Of a stretch of 7,263 bases of DNA, positions 1 to 5,179 are shown one piece after another. Origin of the DNA: JBJEQG01 sp051881635 (lineage in GTDB: Bacteria; Bacillota; Clostridia; Oscillospirales; Acutalibacteraceae); contig JBJEQG010000171.1 of assembly GCA_051881635.1 (NCBI GenBank), forward strand, positions 1 through 7,263, in the 5' to 3' direction. A program made the position numbers and the translations under genes. Position 1 is the first letter of the stretch. Every line of letters starts with the position of its first letter. The notes below the pieces were generated by a model. That model saw only the letters and a list, made by a program, of their open reading frames with translations. It made no database searches and was not told the DNA's origin.

Positions 1-1017
1 AATGACCTTTATACACAATACGCTGTTGCTGCTGCCGCACAAGCCGTTGAAGACAGCCAGATTATCGGTACTATTGACGAAACACGCCTGGGTGTTTATG
101 TTGGTTCAGGCGTTGGCGGTATCCTGACTTTTTACGAACAGTGCAAAAATATGTTTACGGGAAAGAGCATTTCCCCGTTCTTTATTCCCATGATTATCAG
201 CAATATGGCTGCCGGAACAATCGCCATTCGCTACAAGGCAAAAGGTCCGACACTGTCTGTTGTAACGGCTTGTGCAACATCAACACACGCTATCGGTGAA
301 GCTTTCCACGCCATTAAACATGGTTATGCCGATGCGATTATTGCGGGCGGTAGTGAGGCTACAATCAGCCCATTGGCAATCACAGGCTTTGCAAACTGCA
401 AAGCACTGACTTTGAATCCCGACCCAAAAACCGCCTGTGTTCCCTTTGATAAACGCAGAAACGGCTTTGTTATGGGCGAAGGTGCCGGTATCCTTGTTTT
501 GGAGGAATACGAACACGCTGTTGCAAGAGGTGCCAAGATTTATGCCGAAATTACAGGTTACGGCAATACTTGTGATGCACACCATATTACAGCTCCGGAC
601 CCGGAAGGCATTGGAGCGGCAAACTGTATCAGCCTTGCTTTGAAGGAAGCTGAATATAAAGGTGACGAGGAATTATATATCAATGCTCATGGTACAAGTA
701 CACCGCCTAACGATTCGGGCGAAACAAAGGCATTTAAGGCTGCTCTTGGTGAAAGAGCATATAAAGCACATATCAGCTCAACAAAATCCATGACAGGTCA
801 TATGTTGGGTGCAACAGGTGCTGTTGAGGCTATTGCTGCCACTCTTGCTCTGGATACGGGTATCATTCCTCCGACTATTGGCTATGCTGAACCCGACCCG
901 GAATGCGATTTGGATTATACACCGAACAAAGCCGTTGAAGCCCCGATTGACATGGCTATCTCCACAACATTCGGATTTGGCGGACACAACGCTTGTATCG
1001 CTTTGAAAAAAATCTGA
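1..1017 (+). CDS. fabF: 3-oxoacyl-ACP synthase II (beta-ketoacyl-ACP synthase, FabF), 5'-truncated
   Basis: Elongating condensing enzyme of cytosolic type II fatty-acid synthesis. It joins malonyl-ACP to an acyl-ACP with loss of CO2, giving 3-oxoacyl-ACP. The frame is open from the first base (it begins NDLYTQYAVAAAAQA), so the ATG at 151 is internal. 338 residues are visible and, compared with the E. coli enzyme (413 aa), about 70 N-terminal residues lie outside the window. The thiolase-fold Cys-His-His triad is complete: nucleophile Cys in VVTACATST (codon 271-273), His in NAHGTST (688-690) and His in KSMTGHMLGA (799-801), with the conserved Lys of STKSMTGH at 784-786. The C-terminal gating loop reads TTFGFGGHNA, where NSFGFGG or NSLGFGG is more usual. 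Ends with TGA, 18 nt before accB, as first visible gene of the operon. FabF rather than FabB is inferred from overall similarity and from the neighbours. Confidence 0.97.
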   Translation, partial: NDLYTQYAVAAAAQAVEDSQIIGTIDETRLGVYVGSGVGGILTFYEQCKNMFTGKSISPFFIPMIISNMAAGTIAIRYKAKGPTLSVVTACATSTHAIGEAFHAIKHGYADAIIAGGSEATISPLAITGFANCKALTLNPDPKTACVPFDKRRNGFVMGEGAGILVLEEYEHAVARGAKIYAEITGYGNTCDAHHITAPDPEGIGAANCISLALKEAEYKGDEELYINAHGTSTPPNDSGETKAFKAALGERAYKAHISSTKSMTGHMLGATGAVEAIAATLALDTGIIPPTIGYAEPDPECDLDYTPNKAVEAPIDMAISTTFGFGGHNACIALKKI

Positions 1018-1035
1018 GAGGCTGTGTGATATACC

Positions 1036-1524
1036 ATGTATTCTATTGATGAGATAAAAGCACTTTTGGCAGCATTTAATGACTCCAAAGCGACAGAATT
1101 GGAAATCAAAAACGGTGACGGCGAAAAGCTTTTGATTAAGCAAAGTACCGAAAAAAGCACTTATATAACCTCAGCACCTATACCGCCGATGTCCACAGAG
1201 GTTATTACTTCTGCCCCAGCCGTTTCCACCGTAAATACCGAGCCGACAGAAAAATCGGAAGAAAAAACGGAAGAAAGTGCTTTTGCCGATGCAAAAGTTA
1301 TTACTTCCCCCATGGTTGGTGTATTTTATGCCGCACCTTCACCCGATTCCGAGCCTTATGTTACGGTTGGTTCAACCGTTAAAAAGGGCGATGTTCTGTG
1401 CCTGATTGAGGCCATGAAACTGATGAACGAAATTCAATCCGAACAAAGCGGCGAAATCGTCAAAATCTGTGTTGAGAACGGACAGGTTGTTGAATACGGA
1501 CAGCCACTGTTTATGGTTAAATAA
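1036..1524 (+). CDS. accB: Biotin carboxyl carrier protein of acetyl-CoA carboxylase (BCCP)
   Basis: Carries the biotin that AccC carboxylates and that delivers the carboxyl group to the AccA-AccD transferase. 162 residues, close to the usual 150-165. Three parts are visible: an N-terminal helix region (MYSIDEIKALLAAF) typical of AccB; a low-complexity linker rich in Pro, Ala, Ser, Thr and Glu at about residues 40-85; and a C-terminal biotinyl domain from about residue 87. The domain contains SPMVGVFYAAPSP and the biotinylation motif EAMKLMNEI, with biotin-accepting Lys128 (codon 1417-1419). Start choice: a GTG at 1024 in the same frame is followed at once by TGA, so ATG 1036 is the only sensible start. 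Its Shine-Dalgarno is weak (GAGAGG at 1016-1021, about 14 nt away), so coupling to fabF translation is plausible. A biotin ligase must act on it; none is encoded here. Confidence 0.97.
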   Translation: MYSIDEIKALLAAFNDSKATELEIKNGDGEKLLIKQSTEKSTYITSAPIPPMSTEVITSAPAVSTVNTEPTEKSEEKTEESAFADAKVITSPMVGVFYAAPSPDSEPYVTVGSTVKKGDVLCLIEAMKLMNEIQSEQSGEIVKICVENGQVVEYGQPLFMVK

Positions 1525-1557
1525 AATTAAATTATCGAAAAGGGCGTTTTAACGATT

Positions 1558-1977
1558 ATGAACCAAGAGGAACTGAAAAAAATTATTCCGCACCGCAACT
1601 CCATGCTTTTGGTTGATGAGGCGGAAAAAATTTCCGAAAATCAATCCGTCGGCAAAAAATATATTACGGGCGATGAGTGGTTTTTAGACGGTCACTTCCC
1701 CGGCAATCCCGTTGTTCCGGGCGTTATTCTTTGCGAAATCATGGCTCAGACAAGTGCCGTTATAATTGCGGAAAAGTCCGCCGTAAGCACACCGTTTTTT
1801 GCCAATATTAAGGACGCACGCTTTAAGGGCAAGGTACTGCCCGGCGATACATTCAATGTTGAATGTACACTGCTCCGCAACAAGGGTATGTTTTATTTTA
1901 TCGAGGGCAAAGGCTATGTAGACGGCAAACTCTGCGTTTCTGCGGAATTTGCTTTCGCCCTCATCGAAAGGGAGTAA
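1558..1977 (+). CDS. fabZ: 3-hydroxyacyl-ACP dehydratase FabZ
   Basis: Dehydrates 3-hydroxyacyl-ACP to trans-2-enoyl-ACP in the elongation cycle. 139 residues, the normal length for this single hot-dog-fold enzyme. The N-terminal motif is IIPHRNSMLLVD (usually PHRYPFLLVD). The active-site segment DGHFPGNPVVPG holds catalytic His46, and the following helix CEIMAQTSAV holds catalytic Glu60; these match His54 and Glu68 of E. coli FabZ. FANIKDARFKGKVLPGD and the C-terminal FAFALIERE also fit the family. The Glu in the central helix marks FabZ rather than FabA, whose equivalent residue is Asp. Whether it also isomerises, as FabN of enterococci does, cannot be told from sequence. Ribosome-binding site is modest (AAAAGGG 1538-1544, 13 nt spacing). 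The stop codon lies 4 nt before the accC start. Confidence 0.96.
   Translation: MNQEELKKIIPHRNSMLLVDEAEKISENQSVGKKYITGDEWFLDGHFPGNPVVPGVILCEIMAQTSAVIIAEKSAVSTPFFANIKDARFKGKVLPGDTFNVECTLLRNKGMFYFIEGKGYVDGKLCVSAEFAFALIERE
1968..1974 (+). promoter_or_regulatory. Shine-Dalgarno of accC
   Basis: AAGGGAG lies 7 nt before GTG 1982, inside the last codons of fabZ. It decides the accC start: the open frame extends back to a TTG at 1949, but that would add 11 residues with no family similarity and would place this site inside the gene. From GTG the protein begins directly with the conserved FSKILIANRGEIA. Confidence 0.8.
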
Positions 1978-1981
1978 TCCT

Positions 1982-3349
1982 GTGTTTTCAAAAATACTGA
2001 TTGCAAATCGTGGCGAAATCGCCGTAAGAATTATTCGTGCCTGCCGTGAAATGGGAATTTCTACGGTAGCTATATATTCACAGGCTGACAAGGACGCCCT
2101 CCATGTCACCATGGCAGACGAAAGCTATTGTATCGGCGGACCTCAGGTTGCCGACAGCTATCTGAATATGGCGGCAATCATTGAAGTGGCGGTTTTGTCG
2201 GGAGCACAGGCCATTCACCCCGGTTACGGTCTGCTCTCCGAAAATGCAAAATTTGTATCCTTGTGCGAAAAATGCAATATCGAATTTATCGGACCGAGTT
2301 CGGAAATGATTTCCCGTTTGGGCGATAAGGACGAGGCTCGCCGCACAATGAAAGCCGCCGGTGTTCCCGTTACACCCGGTACAGATATTATTGAAGATGT
2401 TGAGGAAGCCGCCCAAAAAGCCCTTGAAATCGGTTTCCCACTGCTGATTAAGGCTCGTTCAGGCGGTGGCGGTCGTGGTATTCGTTTGGTTAATTGCATA
2501 GAGGAGTTCAGAAATGCGTTTCATGCGGCATCTGCCGAGGCTGCGAGTGCCTTTGGTGACGGTGCCGTTTACATGGAAAAATACTTAAAACCCGTAAAGC
2601 ATGTTGAAATGCAGCTTTTGTGCGATAAATACGGCAATGTTGTTTGTTTGGGCGAGCGTGAGTGTTCCGTTCAAAGAAAAAATCAAAAGCTGATTGAAGA
2701 AAGTCCATCTCCCGCAATCACTCCCGAAATCCGAAAAAATATGATGGAGGCCGCAAAAAAAGCCGCACTTGCCGTTCATTACGAAAATGCTGGAACGGTT
2801 GAATTTTTGCTGGATAAGGATAAAAATTTCTACTTTATGGAAATGAATACCCGTTTGCAGGTTGAACACCCCGTAACTGAAATGGTTACAGGTTTGGATT
2901 TGGTTCAATGGCAAATTCGTATCGCATCAGGTGCAAAACTTACCATCACACAGGACAAGGTTTTCATGCATGGCAACGCCATAGAGTGCCGTATCAATGC
3001 CGAAAATCCCGATTTGAACTTCCGTCCTTCATGCGGCACAATCAAATTTTTGCATGTGCCGGGCGGACCGTGTGTTCGTTTTGATACTGCCATTTATCAG
3101 GATTACAGCGTACCGCCGTACTATGATTCCATGGTCGGCAAGCTGATTGTTCAGGCCCGCTCCCGTGAACTTGCCATTCGCAAAATGAAAATGGCTTTGA
3201 GTGAGCTGACAATCAACGGCATTGAAAACAATCGTGACTTGCATATTGACATTTTGTCCGACCCCAAATTTGTTTCGGGCGAATATACAACCTCCTTTAT
3301 GGCAGAACGGGAGGAACAGAGAAAGCAAAAAGAACAGGAAGAAAACTGA
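1982..3349 (+). CDS. accC: Biotin carboxylase subunit of acetyl-CoA carboxylase
   Basis: ATP-grasp enzyme that uses ATP and bicarbonate to carboxylate biotin on AccB, the first half-reaction of malonyl-CoA synthesis. 455 residues from GTG 1982 (E. coli 449). The N-terminal domain starts with KILIANRGEIAVRIIRACRE and contains HPGYGLLSEN. The ATP-grasp domain has Lys157 and the glycine-rich loop SGGGGRG (about 160-166), YMEKYLKPVKHVE, and QRKNQK with Lys236. Metal and catalytic residues are Glu274 (VEF), Glu287 and Asn289 (MEMNTR), Arg291 and Glu295 (QVEHP). The C-terminal domain carries ECRINAENP (Arg337) and VPPYYDSMVGKL. These align with E. coli Lys159, Lys238, Glu276, Glu288, Arg292, Glu296 and Arg338, so the enzyme should be active. 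It is a stand-alone AccC, without the extra domains of pyruvate or propionyl-CoA carboxylases. The end is a short very charged tail (EREEQRKQKEQEEN). The start sits 4 nt after fabZ, suggesting coupled translation. Confidence 0.97.
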   Translation: MFSKILIANRGEIAVRIIRACREMGISTVAIYSQADKDALHVTMADESYCIGGPQVADSYLNMAAIIEVAVLSGAQAIHPGYGLLSENAKFVSLCEKCNIEFIGPSSEMISRLGDKDEARRTMKAAGVPVTPGTDIIEDVEEAAQKALEIGFPLLIKARSGGGGRGIRLVNCIEEFRNAFHAASAEAASAFGDGAVYMEKYLKPVKHVEMQLLCDKYGNVVCLGERECSVQRKNQKLIEESPSPAITPEIRKNMMEAAKKAALAVHYENAGTVEFLLDKDKNFYFMEMNTRLQVEHPVTEMVTGLDLVQWQIRIASGAKLTITQDKVFMHGNAIECRINAENPDLNFRPSCGTIKFLHVPGGPCVRFDTAIYQDYSVPPYYDSMVGKLIVQARSRELAIRKMKMALSELTINGIENNRDLHIDILSDPKFVSGEYTTSFMAEREEQRKQKEQEEN

Positions 3350-3360
3350 ATTTGCTTTTT

Positions 3361-3405
3361 GAACATACACCTTTAAAATTTTGAGAAACAATAAATGTTC
3401 GGTGT
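3361..3405 (+). repeat. Competing inverted repeats in the accC-accD gap
   Basis: The 65-nt gap is the largest within this operon stretch. It contains GAACAT (3361-3366) with its complement ATGTTC (3395-3400), and ACACC (3367-3371) with its complement GGTGT (3401-3405). Because the arms occur in the same order rather than nested, the two pairings exclude each other. The second would end next to the accD ribosome-binding site. The stems are only 6 and 5 bp with long A/T-rich loops, so any function is speculative. No convincing promoter was found in the gap. Confidence 0.25.
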
Positions 3406-3411
3406 GAGGTG
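3406..3411 (+). promoter_or_regulatory. Shine-Dalgarno of accD
   Basis: GAGGTG, with its GAGG core ending 5 nt before ATG 3415. It supports ATG 3415 over the GTG at 3409, which would overlap the site itself. Confidence 0.6.
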
Positions 3412-3414
3412 CTT

Positions 3415-4290
3415 ATGGATATTTTTAATTTTTTAAAGCCAAAGAATGAGCTTGAAAGTCAAGGGGAATGTGCCGAAAACCGTCCGTATATTCCTGATGA
3501 ATTATGGGTTAAATGTCCGTCATGCAAAACGATGGTTTTATCCTCCGATTTGGTGGACAACTTCAAAGTCTGCACAAAATGCGGCTATCATTTCCGTCTG
3601 AAAGCACGCCAAAGAATTGATATGATTATTGACGAAGGCACTTTTGAGGAAATGGATAAAGACCTGACCTCCCGTAATATCATTGATTTCCCCGATTACA
3701 CACGCAAGCTGAAAAATGCAAGAATTAACAGTGGTGAAAATGAATCTGTTGTTTGCGGTAAGGCTAAAATTAACGGATTGAATACTGTTTTGGCGGTTAT
3801 GGATTCATCTTTCATGATGGGTTCCATGGGTACGATTACAGGCGAAAAAATAACAAGGGCTTTTGAGTATGCTACGGAAAATCAAATGCCAATCATTGTA
3901 TTTACTGTATCAGGCGGTGCAAGAATGCAAGAGGGTATTCTTTCCCTTATGCAAATGGCAAAAACCAGCGGTGCTGTTAAGCGTCACAGCGACAGTGGTT
4001 TGTTATATATAACTGTTTTGACTGACCCGACAACCGGCGGTGTCAGTGCCAGCTTTGCCATGGAGGGCGATATTATTCTTGCCGAACCGCACGCTTTGAT
4101 TGGTTTTGCCGGTCCTCGTGTCATCGAACAAACCATTCGCCAAAAACTGCCGAAAGATTTTCAATCCGCAGAATTTTTGCTTGAAAAAGGTTTTGTCGAT
4201 GCCGTTGTTCCACGCAGCGAAATGAAAAACACTTTATCAAAGCTTTTAAAACTGCATTGTAAGGAGGCGGCGGAAAATGAGTGCATTTGA
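3415..4290 (+). CDS. accD: Acetyl-CoA carboxylase carboxyltransferase subunit beta
   Basis: Together with AccA, transfers the carboxyl group from carboxybiotin-AccB to acetyl-CoA, giving malonyl-CoA. 291 residues from ATG 3415, close to B. subtilis AccD (290). An N-terminal four-cysteine zinc finger is intact: CPSC (Cys34, Cys37) and CTKC (Cys53, Cys56), followed by GYHFRLKARQRID. The crotonase-fold carboxyltransferase domain follows with MDSSFMMGSMGTITGEKI, the oxyanion-type loop VSGGARMQEGILSLMQMAKT, LTDPTTGGVSASFAMEGD, and GFAGPRVIEQTIRQKLPKDF. The zinc finger has been linked to nucleic-acid binding in bacterial AccD, but nothing here tests that. An in-frame GTG at 3409 would add only two residues and overlaps the ribosome-binding site. 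The last 14 nt overlap accA, and the accA ribosome-binding site lies inside this gene, so the two transferase subunits are probably translated in step. Confidence 0.97.
   Translation: MDIFNFLKPKNELESQGECAENRPYIPDELWVKCPSCKTMVLSSDLVDNFKVCTKCGYHFRLKARQRIDMIIDEGTFEEMDKDLTSRNIIDFPDYTRKLKNARINSGENESVVCGKAKINGLNTVLAVMDSSFMMGSMGTITGEKITRAFEYATENQMPIIVFTVSGGARMQEGILSLMQMAKTSGAVKRHSDSGLLYITVLTDPTTGGVSASFAMEGDIILAEPHALIGFAGPRVIEQTIRQKLPKDFQSAEFLLEKGFVDAVVPRSEMKNTLSKLLKLHCKEAAENECI
4261..4267 (+). promoter_or_regulatory. Shine-Dalgarno of accA inside accD
   Basis: AAGGAGG is the strongest ribosome-binding site in the operon stretch seen here, 9 nt before ATG 4277 and within the C-terminal codons of accD. 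It fixes the accA start and supports the short form of AccA as real, not a mis-called start. Confidence 0.85.
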
Positions 4291-5062
4291 CCATGTTACG
4301 GCGGCACGAGCCAATGACCGTCCGACAGCGATTGATTATATTACAAAAATTTTCGGTGACTCCTTTTTTGAACTTCACGGTGACCGCCGTTTTGCTGATG
4401 ATAAAGCCGTAATAGGCGGTATTGCCGATTTGAACGGCACACCGGTTACAGTAATCGGTCTTGAAAAAGGACGCAACCTGCAAGAGCGTATGACACGCAA
4501 TTTCGGTGCGGCTCACCCTGAGGGATACCGAAAATCTTTGCGACTTATGAAACAGGCTGAAAAATTTCATCGTCCCGTAATTTGCTTTGTTGACACTTCG
4601 GGAGCATATTGCGGTATCGGTGCGGAGGAGCGTGGACAGGCTCAGGCGATTGCCGAAAACCTTATGGAAATGATGACGCTCAAAACGCCGATTTTGTCTA
4701 TCCTCATTGGCGAGGGCGGAAGCGGTGGTGCGTTAGCGTTGGCGGTTGCTGATGAAGTATGGATGCTTGAAAACGCAATCTATTCGGTTATCTCTCCCGA
4801 AGGCTGTGCAAGTATCCTTTGGAAAGACGCAAGCAAAACTGCCGAAGCGTCCGAGTGTTTGAAATTAACCGCCCAAGACCTTTTTTCCATGGGAGTTATT
4901 GAACGCATTATCCGTGAACCGAAAGATGTTGACAGCAAGCTGTTTGATGGTCTGAAAAATCTGATTTTTCAGACCTTTGAAAAGAAAATGACATTAGATA
5001 CGGAAACACTTTTGGAAAATCGTTATAACCGTTTCCGCAAATTCGGTGCGGTTGACCTTTAA
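4277..5062 (+). CDS. accA: Acetyl-CoA carboxylase carboxyltransferase subunit alpha, short form
   Basis: Partner of AccD in the carboxyltransferase complex; it provides the biotin-side part of the active site. 261 residues, against about 319 in E. coli and 325 in B. subtilis. It begins at the conserved FDHVTAARANDRPTAIDYI, so the N-terminal helical extension of about 55 residues is absent. A similarly short form is known in S. pneumoniae (about 255 aa). The catalytic domain is otherwise complete: FFELHGDR, GGIADLNGTPVTVIG, RNFGAAHPEGYRKSLRLMKQA, GAEERGQ, the double-glycine loop IGEGGSGGALALAVAD, MLENAIYSVISPEG and SILWKDASK. One oddity: the near-invariant GAYPG reads GAYCG, with Cys112 at codon 4610-4612. 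Start ATG 4277 is set by the strong AAGGAGG. It overlaps accD by 14 nt and is the last gene before the terminator. Confidence 0.96.
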   Translation: MSAFDHVTAARANDRPTAIDYITKIFGDSFFELHGDRRFADDKAVIGGIADLNGTPVTVIGLEKGRNLQERMTRNFGAAHPEGYRKSLRLMKQAEKFHRPVICFVDTSGAYCGIGAEERGQAQAIAENLMEMMTLKTPILSILIGEGGSGGALALAVADEVWMLENAIYSVISPEGCASILWKDASKTAEASECLKLTAQDLFSMGVIERIIREPKDVDSKLFDGLKNLIFQTFEKKMTLDTETLLENRYNRFRKFGAVDL

Positions 5063-5074
5063 TTATAAAATTAA

Positions 5075-5120
5075 AAAACGGGTGTCGTTCAGATAGAACC
5101 GCACTCGTTTTCTCTTTACA
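5075..5120 (+). terminator. Rho-independent terminator of the fab-acc operon
   Basis: Imperfect hairpin starting 12 nt after the accA stop. The arms are 5075-5090 and 5096-5111 with a 5-nt loop (AGATA). Of 16 positions, 13 are Watson-Crick pairs, two are G-U and one is a C-C mismatch. The 3' arm ends in GTTTT and is followed by TCTCTTT. The position and T-rich tail fit the end of the operon transcript. Confidence 0.7.
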
Positions 5121-5124
5121 ATCT

Positions 5125-5163
5125 AAAAATCGCCTGTGGCATTTTTGCCATAGGCGATTTTTT
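5125..5163. terminator. Bidirectional rho-independent terminator between convergent genes
   Basis: Long hairpin with 17-bp stem, arms 5125-5141 and 5146-5162, and a TTTT loop. All pairs are Watson-Crick except one G-U (5136 with 5151). The core is ATCGCCTGTGGCA. The + strand ends in seven T and the - strand has a five-T run, so it can terminate from both sides. It lies 17 nt beyond the stop of the minus-strand gene, for which it is the only terminator candidate seen. For the operon it acts as a second stop behind the hairpin at 5075. Confidence 0.85.
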
Positions 5164-5179
5164 GTTGAAGTTTTGAAAT

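Noticed and set aside
1018..1035. FapR- or FabT-like operator in the fabF-accB gap
   Set aside because: The gap is only 18 nt and shows no palindrome; such operators would be expected at the operon promoter outside the window.
1684..2112. Long antisense open frame opposite fabZ and accC
   Set aside because: It lies wholly opposite strongly conserved coding sequence, shows no recognisable motif and has no ribosome-binding site of note. It is a mirror effect of codon bias, as are the other antisense frames opposite fabF, accC and accD.
3029..3391. Antisense open frame over the end of accC and the accC-accD gap
   Set aside because: Most of it is opposite conserved AccC codons; the Phe/Leu-rich start is just the complement of the charged AccC tail.
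3355..3400. Possible internal promoter before accD (TTGAAC at 3359-3364, TAAAAT at 3374-3379)
   Set aside because: The two boxes are only 9 nt apart, far from the 16-18 nt needed for a housekeeping sigma promoter, and no better-spaced pair is present.
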